Position numbers and translations under genes: made by a program. Source: Mycobacteriales bacterium (lineage in GTDB: Bacteria > Actinomycetota > Actinomycetes > JAFAQI01 > DASSKL01). From it: a stretch of 39,527 nt of DNA. This document shows, piece by piece, positions 29,453-37,607 of the stretch. The notes under the pieces are model-generated. The model was not told the DNA's origin. It searched no databases and saw only the letters and a list, made by a program, of their open reading frames with translations. The stretch is from contig DASSKL010000012.1 of the NCBI GenBank assembly GCA_035690485.1, positions 1 through 39,527 on the forward strand. Reading direction: 5' to 3'. Position 1 is the stretch's first letter. Every line of letters begins with the position of its first letter.

Positions 29453-30436
29453 TCACAGGTGGAAGGCGGCACGCATTGAACGGGCCGATGCGGCCTTGCC
29501 CAGTAGCGGTAGTGAGAGCAGCTCTTCCGTCGTACGCAGCAGGGAGTAGTGGCCGAAGTCGTCGCCGACTCGCAGTCCCATGGGGACGGATGCCGCGAGG
29601 ACCAGGCAGGCGACGTGGTTGCTGTCGCTGCCGCCCTCGGCCTCGTCCCAAGTCAGAAACACGACGGTGCGCCCGCTGCGGTAGTCGGGCGTGCCGGTGA
29701 TGAGCGGGATCCACTCCCGCAGCCAGCGATCGCCGGTCGAGACCGAGCAGTCGTGCATGTCGTGACAGATGTTGGGCGTCACGAAGCTGAAGGCAGGAAG
29801 CGTGCCGTCGCGCAGCGCCGTCGCGAGCGGTCCGGTCTGCGGGCTGCCCAACGGTACGTCCCACTGCCGGCAGCGCTCCCGGATCGCCGTGTAGTAGGCC
29901 GCTGGGTTGTGCTTCGTCGCGTAGCCGTCCGTCGACGACTGCGCGCAGTTCGAAGGCATCGACTCCTCGTAGGAGCGCCAGGACTGCCCTGCGTCTTGGA
30001 GCTGCTGGAAGATGCTCCGTCCTCGCACCGGGCAGTCACCCGGGCTGCAGTCGCTGTGCACGCCGGCCGTGGAGCCGCCGGTGGCCGCCAGGTAGTTCGG
30101 CAGCGACGGATGCGTCACCGCCTGGTAGTTCGTCGCGAGCCCGCACTCGGTGGCAAGTGTGTTGATGTACGGCGCATTCCGCGATCCGACGATTGAGGCG
30201 GACTCCTTGTTCTCCATGAAGATCCAGATGACGAGCCGCTGGCCGGCGGGCGGGGTGGGGGTGCCACTGCACGGAGCGCTGGCGGGTGACTGCGCCGGCA
30301 CCCGCGAGGGAGTCGTCGCGTGAGTCAGCCCCGGCGTCGCGGGACGAGCGCCCAGGCCGGACGTGCTGTTGCTGCAGGCTGCCGAGACCGCCAGGACGAG
30401 GGTCAGCGCAAGCACTGAGCCGGCGCGCGACGACAT
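29453..30436 (-). CDS. Lipoprotein phosphoesterase (PF04185, acid phosphatase-like)
   Basis: This 327-residue exported protein has a lipoprotein leader (lipobox VSAAC) and a Thr/Pro-rich linker. The core pattern LVIWIFMENKESASIVGSRNAPYINTLA, THPSLPNYLAATGG and VVFLTWDEAEGG is a compact PF04185 form. NICHDMHDCS supplies further likely metal ligands. ATG 30436 is chosen because GAGG lies nine bases upstream and the leader then has normal length; TTG 30463 is less likely. It converges on the methyltransferase with 15 bases between. It is the second member of this family within 3 kb. Confidence 0.85.
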   Translation of the reverse strand: MSSRAGSVLALTLVLAVSAACSNSTSGLGARPATPGLTHATTPSRVPAQSPASAPCSGTPTPPAGQRLVIWIFMENKESASIVGSRNAPYINTLATECGLATNYQAVTHPSLPNYLAATGGSTAGVHSDCSPGDCPVRGRSIFQQLQDAGQSWRSYEESMPSNCAQSSTDGYATKHNPAAYYTAIRERCRQWDVPLGSPQTGPLATALRDGTLPAFSFVTPNICHDMHDCSVSTGDRWLREWIPLITGTPDYRSGRTVVFLTWDEAEGGSDSNHVACLVLAASVPMGLRVGDDFGHYSLLRTTEELLSLPLLGKAASARSMRAAFHL

Positions 30437-30490
30437 CGGCAACGACCTCACGGAGACAGCCAATCATCCGGCGTGGGCCATGATGCCTCT

Positions 30491-30943
30491 GTGATCGAGG
30501 ACCGCTTGCGCGAGCTGGGTTTCACGCTGCCCCCGGTGTTCCCTCCGGCCGGCAACTATCTGGGCTGCGTCGTCGACGGCGACCTCGTCCATGTCGGCGG
30601 GCACGGTCCGGTCAACGGCGACCGCATCGTGACCGGCAAGGTCGGCGCCGACCTGACCCTCGAGCAGGGCCGCGAGGCCGCGCGCATGGCGGCGCTCTCG
30701 ATGCTGGCGACGTTGAGCGCGGAGCTCGGTGGCCTGGACCGTGTGAGCCGCGTCGTCAAGCTCTTCGGCATGGTCAACTGCGCGCCGGGATTCAACCGGA
30801 CGCCGGCCGTCATCGACGGCGCCAGCGACCTGCTCGTAGAGATCTTCGGCGACGCGGGACGACACGCGCGCAGTGCCGTGGGGATGGCGGAGCTGCCGTT
30901 CGACATCGCGGTCGAGGTCGAGATGACCGTGCGAATCGCCTGA
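30491..30943 (+). CDS. RidA/YjgF family protein
   Basis: This 150-residue protein starts IEDRLRELGFTLPPVFPPAGNYLGCVVDGDLVHVGGHGP. It belongs to the RidA branch whose best-known members remove reactive enamines or imines; this N-terminus marks the longer YjgF-like subgroup. The usual late arginine block is replaced by ARSAVGMAELPFDIAVEVEM, where R in HARSAVG is the likely substrate-contact residue. GTG 30491 is preferred; GTG 30473 is an upstream in-frame alternative. It is divergent from the lipoprotein gene. Confidence 0.87.
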   Translation: MIEDRLRELGFTLPPVFPPAGNYLGCVVDGDLVHVGGHGPVNGDRIVTGKVGADLTLEQGREAARMAALSMLATLSAELGGLDRVSRVVKLFGMVNCAPGFNRTPAVIDGASDLLVEIFGDAGRHARSAVGMAELPFDIAVEVEMTVRIA

Positions 30944-30956
30944 CGAGCCGGCTCGG

Positions 30957-31214
30957 TCACCAGTCGGCCGGTCCGCTGCCCGGCCGCGTCGGCAGGTTGC
31001 CCGATCTGCGCGCGAGCTCGGTGGCGGTGACGGCCTGACCGCCGCAGTGCGGGCACCGCGTCGCGTCGAACAGCACTTCGCGGCGGCAGCCGGCGCACCA
31101 GAGCGGGTCGCGGTCCTCCTCGTCGGGGTCTTCGCGGACCACCGAGGGCGAGTCGTGCTTCTTGACCAGACGCCGGATCCCGGGCGCCCGCCCCACGCGC
31201 GTGATGATGCCCAC
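30957..31214 (-). CDS. Small zinc-ribbon protein
   Basis: This 85-residue protein has two CxxC pairs in WCAGCRREVLFDATRCPHCGGQ, a zinc-ribbon fold. The N-terminus is basic (IITRVGRAPGIRRLVKKHD), followed by a DPDEEDRDP acidic stretch. There is no known function; nucleic-acid or protein contacts are possible. GTG 31214 is the start. It ends 13 bases from the convergent RidA gene. Confidence 0.7.
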   Translation of the reverse strand: MGIITRVGRAPGIRRLVKKHDSPSVVREDPDEEDRDPLWCAGCRREVLFDATRCPHCGGQAVTATELARRSGNLPTRPGSGPADW

Positions 31215-31281
31215 GCCTCAGTGTGACCCGTTACCGCCCGCCTGGGTCCCGCGTCTGATCATCCGGTGGCACTCTGACCTC

Positions 31282-31467
31282 GTGAGCAACCACGCGCATC
31301 GCCGCAGGGCGGCAGGTCCTGTCTCGTCGGACCGGCCGGCCTTCTGGCGTCGGGTGCGCTTGTTCCTGGCGTGGTTCTTCGCGCCCCGGGCCTTTCCGTC
31401 GGCATGGCAGCGCCGGCCCTACCTGCGCAACCACCGGAATCGCCGGCCGGGGAGATTCCCCCGCTGA
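31282..31467 (+). CDS. Possible small basic ORF upstream of the chloride channel
   Basis: A 61-residue reading frame from GTG 31282, very rich in arginine, with the hydrophobic-aromatic segment FWRRVRLFLAWFFAPRAFP. It lies in the 348-base stretch between the zinc-ribbon and channel genes. No family is recognised and the composition could be chance in high-GC DNA. The rest of the stretch (31468-31562) shows nothing clear. Confidence 0.3.
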   Translation: MSNHAHRRRAAGPVSSDRPAFWRRVRLFLAWFFAPRAFPSAWQRRPYLRNHRNRRPGRFPR

Positions 31468-31562
31468 TCACCAGGGAGAATGGCCCTGGTGTGTTCGTTG
31501 ACTGGCTTGGCCGACGCGGCCGGGGAGCCCGAGGAGCCGGATCTGCTGGGTGGGTGGTCGTT

Positions 31563-33680
31563 GTGACCCAGCTGCCGCTGCGCCTGCTCCGTGCGCGCCA
31601 GCGGGTGCGCCGTACGACGAACCGTGCCCTAGGCCGGCTGCGAACCGCGCCGTACATACGCAAGTGGCTGGTGCTCGGTGTGCTCATCGGTGTCGTCGCC
31701 GGTGTCGGGGCGCTGGTGTTCTACTCGGCGCTGCAGGCGGCGACGCACTACCTGCTCGGTTCAGCGGGTGGCTTTCATCCGGCGACCACTGCGGGGGAGG
31801 GCGGCGTTCACCCGGCCGGCGGGTTCGCCCGCCGGTGGGCGGTCCCGGTCGTGGTCGGTGCCGGGGGACTGGTGTCGGGGCTGCTGGTGTTCCTGCTGGC
31901 TCCCGAGGCCGAGGGGCACGGCACGGACGCGGCGATCGCTGCGGTGCATCACAACCCGACCGGCATGCGGGCGAGGGTGACTGCGGTCAAGATCGTGGCG
32001 TCTGCCGTCACGATCGGTTCCGGCGGGTCCGGTGGCCGAGAGGGGCCGACCGCGCAGATCTCGGCGAGCTTCGGCTCGATGCTCGCCCGGGCGCTGAACC
32101 TCAGCCCGGCGGACGCGCGGATCGCGGTGTCGACGGGCATCGCGTCCGGGATCGGCGCCATCTTCCGGGCTCCGCTGGGCGGCGCGGTGCTTGGTGCGGA
32201 GATCGTCTACCGGGACGATGTCGAGACAGAGGCGCTGGTCCCGTCGGTGGTCGCCTCGATCGTGGCCTTCGCGGTGTTCGGCTCGGTCTACGGCTACGCG
32301 CCGATCTTCGGGTACCACACCGAGTACCGCTTCGCCCACGCCGGCGACCTGGCCTGGTTCGCCATGCTGGGGCTGCTCGCCGGCGGGATGGGACGGTTGT
32401 ACGCGAGCACGTTCTACCGAGTCAACGCGGCCTTCCGCCGGCTGCGGCTGCCGGCCGCCGGCAAGCCCGCGTTGGCGGGTCTGGCTGTGGGAGCACTGGG
32501 CCTGGCCGTGCCCGGTGTGCTGGGCACGGGCTACGGCGCCGTGCAACAGACTCTCGATGCGCACCGGCTGACCGAGGCGACACTGGCCTTGGTTCTCGTC
32601 CTGCCGTTCATGAAGATCCTCGCCACGTCGCTGACGATCGGCTCCGGTGGGTCTGGCGGCATCTTCGGTCCCGGGATGGTCATCGGGGGAGCCACCGGCG
32701 CCGCCGTCTGGCGGCTGCTCACCGACGCGCAGCTGCCGCTGGTGCCCCACACGCCCGTGCCTTACGTCATCGTCGGGATGATCGCCTGCTTCGGCTCTAT
32801 CGCGCATGCCCCGCTCGCCGTCACGCTGATGGTCGCGGAGATGACCGGCAGCCTGTCCCTGCTCGCCCCCGCAATGGTCGCGATTGCTTTGGCCATCCTG
32901 GTCGTGGGCGACGCGACGATCTACCGCTCCCAGCTCCGCAACCGCGCCGAGTCGCCGGCTCACCGGCTCTCGCTCGGCCTGCCGCTCGCCGCGACGGTCC
33001 CCATCGCTGACGTGATGGCGACCCCACGACTGGTGCTACGGGCGTCGGCCACGGTGGACGAGGCGCTCGCCGCGCTGGATAACGCACACCTGCCGGGAGC
33101 GCCGGTGGTGAACGGCGACGGTGCGTTCATCGGCAGCCTGCACCGCGACGGTGTGCCACCGCGCGAGCAGGCCGAGGACGACGAGGCGCCGACCGTCGGC
33201 CGGATCGCGGACCCCAATGCGATCACCGTGGCCGCCGACGGCCACCTCGACGCCGCCCTGGAGGCGCTGGCTGTCAGCCATGGCGACTGGGTGCCCGTCC
33301 TCGACCAGACCAGCCGCGTCGTCGGCATCATCGGCACCGGCGACCTCGTTCGCGGTTACCAGCTCGCCTTGCGCGCGTCCATCCGGCGCCTCGGCCGCGC
33401 GGCCAAGGGGTCGATCCTCGTGGAGCACACGGTCAGCGACGCCGCGCCGGCCATCGGCCGTCGAGTTGCCGACCTCAGCCTGCCGCGGCACACCGTGATC
33501 GTCGCGGTGCTGCGCCACGGCGCCCTGCTGTTCGCGGACGCCGACACGACCTTGCAGCCCGGTGACATGGTCAGCGCCCTCACCCGGATCGGTGACGAAC
33601 CAGTGCTTCGAGTGCTGTTCGCCGACCCCATCGTGGCTGCCGACGAGACCGGCGGGCAGCCGCCTGACGCGCTGATCTGA
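31563..33680 (+). CDS. ClC family chloride channel/transporter with CBS domains
   Basis: This protein of about 705 residues has a ClC membrane core, a CBS pair and a C-terminal TrkA-C/RCK-like domain. ClC blocks seen are TIGSGGSGGREGPTAQISASFGS (the gating glutamate is in GREGP), IFRAPLGGAVLGAEIVYRDD and TIGSGGSGGIFGPGMVIGGATG. The CBS pair starts at about IADVMATPRLVLRASATVDEALAAL and the end (HTVSDAAPAIGRRVADLSLPRHTVIVAVLRHG) is TrkA-C-like. The GSGIP motif is changed to GHGTD, so anion selectivity is uncertain. GTG 31563 (VTQLPLRLLR) is taken; the frame is open back to 31371, but that extension does not look like ClC. Confidence 0.92.
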   Translation: MTQLPLRLLRARQRVRRTTNRALGRLRTAPYIRKWLVLGVLIGVVAGVGALVFYSALQAATHYLLGSAGGFHPATTAGEGGVHPAGGFARRWAVPVVVGAGGLVSGLLVFLLAPEAEGHGTDAAIAAVHHNPTGMRARVTAVKIVASAVTIGSGGSGGREGPTAQISASFGSMLARALNLSPADARIAVSTGIASGIGAIFRAPLGGAVLGAEIVYRDDVETEALVPSVVASIVAFAVFGSVYGYAPIFGYHTEYRFAHAGDLAWFAMLGLLAGGMGRLYASTFYRVNAAFRRLRLPAAGKPALAGLAVGALGLAVPGVLGTGYGAVQQTLDAHRLTEATLALVLVLPFMKILATSLTIGSGGSGGIFGPGMVIGGATGAAVWRLLTDAQLPLVPHTPVPYVIVGMIACFGSIAHAPLAVTLMVAEMTGSLSLLAPAMVAIALAILVVGDATIYRSQLRNRAESPAHRLSLGLPLAATVPIADVMATPRLVLRASATVDEALAALDNAHLPGAPVVNGDGAFIGSLHRDGVPPREQAEDDEAPTVGRIADPNAITVAADGHLDAALEALAVSHGDWVPVLDQTSRVVGIIGTGDLVRGYQLALRASIRRLGRAAKGSILVEHTVSDAAPAIGRRVADLSLPRHTVIVAVLRHGALLFADADTTLQPGDMVSALTRIGDEPVLRVLFADPIVAADETGGQPPDALI

Positions 33681-33682
33681 AT

Positions 33683-33856
33683 GTGCCGGCGAGATCATCG
33701 CGCGACTCGCTATCGAAGTCAGGCCCCTTCGGCCGTCGGGTTCCGGATTCCGCAGAGCTCGACGAGGCGGTCACCCGGGCTGCCAAGGCCGCAGGTGAGA
33801 CCCGAGCGGAGTGGGTGCGCCGCACGCTGAGCCGCGCGGTCCGCCGCGCCCGTTGA
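33683..33856 (+). CDS. Short ribbon-helix-helix-like ORF, possibly an antitoxin remnant
   Basis: GTG 33683 to TGA 33856 encodes 57 residues. The second half reads RVPDSAELDEAVTRAAKAAG followed by ETRAEWVRRTLSRAV, the beta-helix-helix pattern of CopG/RHH proteins, with ETRAEWVRRTL in the usual second-helix place. The first 18 residues are low in structure. It stands alone, with no toxin gene directly after it, 117 bases ahead of a complete VapBC pair. It could be an orphan antitoxin, a truncated RHH regulator, or chance. Confidence 0.42.
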   Translation: MPARSSRDSLSKSGPFGRRVPDSAELDEAVTRAAKAAGETRAEWVRRTLSRAVRRAR

Positions 33857-33948
33857 CCTGCCTGGCTGAACGGTGCCGCACCTTGCGTCGCCACCTCGGT
33901 CCGGCATGAGTTCGGTGTTGCACGCCGTCGCCGGCTACGCGCAGGTGC

Positions 33949-33964
33949 GATATCGCGTGATATC
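33949..33964. promoter_or_regulatory. Candidate VapB operator/promoter
   Basis: Two GATATC boxes separated by GCGT form a 16-base near-palindrome ending eight bases before the vapB GTG. Antitoxins of the RHH class commonly bind such inverted or repeated elements over their own promoter. The AT-rich repeat stands out in GC-rich DNA and could also supply the -10 region. Confidence 0.5.
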
Positions 33965-33972
33965 CTGTCGGT

Positions 33973-34194
33973 GTGAGTGACTTGTTGATCCGTGACGTCC
34001 CGGATGAGGTGCTCGCCGCCATCGACGCTCGGGCGAGCCGTCTGGGTGTGTCGCGCACCGAGTACCTGCGTCGGCGGTTGGCCCAGGACGCCGCCGTGGG
34101 AGAGGGCAAGGTCGACGTGGGTGACCTGGCCGGCTTCCAGGAGACCTTCGCCGACCTCGCCGACGCCTCGGTGATGGACCGGGCATGGCGGTAG
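33973..34194 (+). CDS. VapB-type antitoxin (ribbon-helix-helix)
   Basis: This 73-residue protein starts [37 protein letters not shown], the RHH pattern of VapB/CopG antitoxins: a short beta strand followed by two helices. The C-terminal part (about 45-73) should bind and block the PIN toxin. GTG 33973 follows the GATATC repeat directly. It overlaps the vapC start by 10 bases, the usual coupling of toxin-antitoxin pairs. Confidence 0.9.
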   Translation: MSDLLIRDVPDEVLAAIDARASRLGVSRTEYLRRRLAQDAAVGEGKVDVGDLAGFQETFADLADASVMDRAWR

Positions 34195-34601
34195 CTGGCT
34201 GGCTCGTTGACAAGTCTGCGCTGGTGCGGCTCGCGGACAGCCCGGACGCGGCTGACTGGGCCGACCGGATCGACCATGGTCTCGTGCACATCGCCGGCGT
34301 GACCCGGCTCGAGGTGGGGTTCTCCGCCCGTTCCGGCGCTGACCTGCGGGCCGCTGCGCGCCGGCCACCTTTGTCGAAGATGCCTCTGGTGTACCTGACA
34401 CCCGTGATCGAAGATCGGGCCATCGCCGTGCAGCAGTCGTTGGCCGACCAGGGCCACCACCGAGCGCCAGCTGTCCCTGACCTGCTCATCGCGGCGACCG
34501 CGGAGCTGACCGATCTCGTGGTGCTCCACGTAGACAAGGACTACGAACTGATCGCGGGCGTCACCGGACAGCCGATCGAACGGCTTTCTCTGGCCCCATA
34601 G
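34185..34601 (+). CDS. VapC-type PIN-domain ribonuclease toxin
   Basis: This 138-residue PIN-domain protein has the acidic residues D9 ([11 protein letters not shown]), E43 (GVTRLEVGF), D99 ([10 protein letters not shown]) and D117 ([11 protein letters not shown]), which together form the magnesium site. The family cleaves RNA, often tRNA or rRNA. ATG 34185 overlaps vapB by ten bases. All four acidic residues are present, so the toxin is probably active. Confidence 0.92.
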   Translation: MAVAGWLVDKSALVRLADSPDAADWADRIDHGLVHIAGVTRLEVGFSARSGADLRAAARRPPLSKMPLVYLTPVIEDRAIAVQQSLADQGHHRAPAVPDLLIAATAELTDLVVLHVDKDYELIAGVTGQPIERLSLAP

Positions 34602-34781
34602 GGGGGTCGTTATGTGTGGGCGGGCTGTGAAATCTCAGCGCCCATCACCGGCGTTCCAGTGTGGCCGAAGCGGACGCGCTCGCCGGCGTTGAGGCTGGCT
34701 GGGCTCGCGCGGTCGCCGGTCGGCAACGCGGCTGACGAATGCCGTAGCGGCCTTGTGGTCGGCCGTCTAGTCTGCCGGGCG

Positions 34782-35468
34782 ATGACCGCGGACGATGATC
34801 CTGCTCTCCCGTCGACCCGCGGGGGCGACGTTCCTCGACCCGCGCTGCACCCAGGCGGGGCCTGGAGCCCGGCCGTGACCCCGGGCGCCAGTCGTGCCGC
34901 GACCGGGGGCGTAGCGCGGGACAAGGACGGCCGCTCGTGGCAGATCGGCACGGACGCCGACGTGGACTGGATCACCAGAGGCACCGTGGTTGGACTGACG
35001 GTCACGTCGGCCATCCCGCCCATCTTCGCGGCGTACGCGACCGTGGTGGTGCCGGAGCTCCGCGCGGGCCTGGAGGAGCACGAACACCATGTCGTACGAC
35101 TGCTGACCCAGCACGGCACCGACATCGACTGGTGGCTCGGCTATCTCGACACCGGCGCCTCCGACGTCGTCTTCCCGGACGTGCACCGCGTGCGGATGTA
35201 CTCCGACTGGCCGTACGTGCTGGTCAAGGCCGGTCCCCAGCAGGCGCTGCAGTGGCGGGCAGAGCCCTCGCCGCTGCACTGTGGTCTGCCCGATCTGATG
35301 TTCCCGGCCGACCGGTCGTGGCTCATCTCCGCCCTATGGGACGACGACTGGTGGTGCCTCGGGGGGCCGGAGGAGTTGGTCGACGGCTTCGTGCGCGAGC
35401 CAGGAGTGGAGGCTCGCCGAGTCGACCCGCACGACGACGCCACACCGCCGGGCCACGTCGCGCGGTAG
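34782..35468 (+). CDS. Hypothetical protein, 228 residues
   Basis: No family is recognised. The first 50 residues are low-complexity (Asp/Pro/Gly/Arg), followed by a globular part with the segments WQIGTDADVDWITRGTVVGL, ATVVVPELRAGLEEHEHHVV, DIDWWLGYLDTGASDVVFPD and WLISALWDDDWWCLGGPEELV. It is acidic and rich in aromatic residues; no signal peptide or membrane helix is seen. The style resembles small immunity or SUKH-like proteins, but no motif proves this. ATG 34782 is preferred over an upstream in-frame TG start at 34614. It is the first gene after VapBC. Confidence 0.65.
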   Translation: MTADDDPALPSTRGGDVPRPALHPGGAWSPAVTPGASRAATGGVARDKDGRSWQIGTDADVDWITRGTVVGLTVTSAIPPIFAAYATVVVPELRAGLEEHEHHVVRLLTQHGTDIDWWLGYLDTGASDVVFPDVHRVRMYSDWPYVLVKAGPQQALQWRAEPSPLHCGLPDLMFPADRSWLISALWDDDWWCLGGPEELVDGFVREPGVEARRVDPHDDATPPGHVAR

Positions 35469-35567
35469 GGCCGGAACGTCGTCGGCCAGCCTGCGTACCC
35501 GCACTCCATGTGCCGCTTCAACGCGCGGAGGCGTCGTCCGCGGTCCGCTCCGTAATACCGGGGCGGG

Positions 35568-35903
35568 GTGGCAGCTGCGTGCGATCCTGCTCGCGTGCTC
35601 CGCTGGCCGTGCCGTCGACACGCTGTGCATCGAGCTGCTGCCTACTCGGCAGCTGGCCGTGCGCCGCTTGCGCCGCCCGCCGGGGTCGAGGTGGTCGCGG
35701 TGCCTTCGCCCGGTGGCTGGACGCCGCCGCCGGGGGTCCGGCCAGGCTGGAACTGGACTCCGCCAGGCGGGGCTCGACCGCGCCTCGATCGGGTGCCTCG
35801 ATGGGTTCAGGCCTGGTACCGCACACCGTTCGTCGACCGCTATGCCCACGAGTGGATGTGGCAGCACGGCGGGTGGGACGTCGAGCCACCCGTCGACGCG
35901 TAG
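35568..35903 (+). CDS. Hypothetical protein with Trp/Pro-rich C-terminal segment
   Basis: This is an ORF of 111 residues. The first 40 residues are Arg/Ala-rich and may not be real protein. The remainder reads PSPGGWTPPPGVRPGWNWTPPG, then PRLDRVPRWVQAWYRTPFVDRYAHEWMWQHGGWDV, which looks like genuine coding sequence of an actinobacterial family with no known role. The true start may be a later codon such as GTG 35595 or 35682, and the gene may have lost its 5' part. It ends about 300 bases before the IS110 transposase gene. Confidence 0.5.
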   Translation: MAAACDPARVLRWPCRRHAVHRAAAYSAAGRAPLAPPAGVEVVAVPSPGGWTPPPGVRPGWNWTPPGGARPRLDRVPRWVQAWYRTPFVDRYAHEWMWQHGGWDVEPPVDA

Positions 35904-36200
35904 TCCCGCGGCGGGTGCATCCATGTGGCCCATCACCAAGATCAATCTGCGGCTTACACACTTGTCTCTGTGATCCTGAGACGGCTCCGCCGCTGTGGCG
36001 GGGCGGGTCCCCGTCCTGCGGCTCGCTCTCACATTTGGTGCCGGGGCTGACCGCTCCTGGCTATGCGATGTCTGCGGCCGCAGGGCGTCGGGCCGGGCGG
36101 CGTCGCTTGATAGGAGAGCGCCGGGAACAACTCCCGACAGATACGTGCGCACCGCCCGGCCACGGACCCATCCTCACCGCTTCGAGGAGGGGGAGTCCAG
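35904..36200 (+). other. Non-coding left part of the IS110-family element, possible bridge RNA region
   Basis: This 297-base stretch has no convincing ORF. It contains hairpins such as GCTCCGCC-GCTGT-GGCGGGGC at 35983-36003 and CGGGA-ACAAC-TCCCG at 36122-36136, plus the palindrome TGCGGCCGCA at 36073-36082. In IS110-group elements (e.g. IS621) the non-coding segment ahead of the transposase gene encodes a bridge RNA that guides target choice. Whether that holds here is inference; the element's left end is not identified. GAGGAGGGGGAG just before 36201 is the ribosome site of the transposase. Confidence 0.35.
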
Positions 36201-37248
36201 GTGCACGCAGGAATCGACACGCACAAGGACACGCTGGCCGCGTCGGTCGTCGACGACAACGGCCGCCAGCAGGCCGCGACCACGGTCCGCAACGAGCCGG
36301 CCGGGTTCGGCGAGCTGGCGAAGCTGTTCGCCGACCACGGGGTGCTGCGGGTCGGGCTGGAGTGCTCCGGCACCTACGGCCGGCCGGCCGCGGCCGCGCT
36401 GAAGGCCGCCGGGTTCGCGGTGTTCGAGGTGCCTGGGTCGATGACGGTCCGCGAACGCAACCGCAAGCCCGCCCGGGGCAAGAGCGACCCGATCGACGCG
36501 CTCGCGGTCGCCCGGGTCGGTCGCTCGCGGGGAGCCGCTGCCGCCGGCCCGCTGCGAGGTCGGCCTGCCCGATGACCTGCAGCAGCTCACGCACTACCGG
36601 CGTCAGCTGATCCGTGAACGCACCCGCTACTCCAACCGCGTGCACGTGGAGTTGACCATCCTGCGTCCGGGCTACCAACGCGACCTGCCGCAGCTGACCC
36701 GTCCGCAGCACGTGGCCGCGGCCCGCAAGCTGCTGCGCGGGCTGTCCGGTGTCCGGGTGGAGATCACCCGCGCCCGGCTGGACCGCATCCGCCAGCTCGA
36801 CACCGAGATCAAGACCCTCGGCGCCCGGATCACCGCGATGGTGCTGGCCGCCAAGACCAACCTGCTCGAGATCCGCGGCGTCGGCCCACTCACCGCCGGC
36901 CGGATCATGGGCGAGACCCGCGACGTCCGCCGGTTCCGCGACCGCAACGCCTTCGCCACCGCCAACGGCACTGCACCGATCCCGGTCAGTAGCGGCCGCA
37001 CCGACCGCTACCGGCTCAACCGCGCCGGCAACCGTCGGCTCAACGAAGCCATCCACACCATCGCGCTCGTGCAGTCCCGCGGCCCCTGCCACGGACGCGC
37101 CTTCCTCGACCGCAAGAAGGCCGCCGGCAAGACCAACCGCGACGCGATGCGTTCCCTGAAACGCAGACTCAGCGACGTCGTCTACGTCGCGCTACACGCC
37201 GACCTCCGCGACGGGATCGGCCTCTACGCAGCGCCGTTGACAACATAG
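36201..37248 (+). pseudogene. IS110-family transposase, frame broken by one base
   Basis: The N-terminal DEDD RuvC-like domain is read from GTG 36201 in one frame (GIDTHKDTLAASVVDD, GLECSGTYGR, GKSDPIDALAVAR). The C-terminal Transposase_20 domain continues in the next frame up to 37248 (LLEIRGVGPLTAGRIMGE, FRDRNAFATANGTAPIPVSSGR with the catalytic serine, RLNRAGNRRLNEA). Removing one G at about 36518-36520 restores a single product (...VARVVARGEPLPPARCEVGL...) of about 349 residues, a normal IS110 length. All catalytic residues survive. The element is recent or the break is a sequencing error; programmed frameshifting is less likely because no slippery run is visible. Confidence 0.85.
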
Positions 37249-37349
37249 GAGCACATCTCCGAGACGAAGCGACAACTTGCGTTGTCATGGCACGTGCGGG
37301 GACGGTCGGCACGGGGACTACGACGTGCGGCGCGGGCAGCGCAAGTCGG

Positions 37350-37607
37350 TTACGTCCGGTCATGCCGGCGAACCCAGTGCTGACGGGCGGCTTGGCGGCT
37401 GACGTCGAGCGCCGCGCCGATCTCGCCCCAGCCGACACCGAGCCCGGCCAGCCGGTCGACCTCGTCGACGACCGCGGCCTCTACCTCGCGCTGGCGCTCG
37501 ACCAGCTGACGGAGCAGCTTCGTGCGCCCGTGGTTGCGCAGCGTGTTTAGTGAGGTACCGAGCAGCGTCGCGGCCTCGCGCCGGCGTCGTCGGTCACGCT
37601 TCCCCAT
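37350..37607 (-). CDS. Small helix-turn-helix DNA-binding protein
   Basis: This 85-residue protein starts GKRDRRRRREAATLLGTSLNTL and has a C-terminal HTH, GVGWGEIGAALDVSRQAARQHW, of the kind common in small actinobacterial regulators. It follows the integrase gene on the same strand with a 14-base overlap, so it is probably a control or accessory gene of the integrated element. ATG 37607 is the start. Its 3' side faces the IS110 element across a 101-base gap that contains GACAAC-TTGC-GTTGTC at 37271-37286. Confidence 0.72.
   Translation of the reverse strand: MGKRDRRRRREAATLLGTSLNTLRNHGRTKLLRQLVERQREVEAAVVDEVDRLAGLGVGWGEIGAALDVSRQAARQHWVRRHDRT

Noticed and set aside
31371-31562. Upstream extension of the chloride channel frame
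   Set aside because: The 64 extra residues are Pro/Gly/Arg-rich and unlike ClC N-termini; GTG 31563 gives a normal start.
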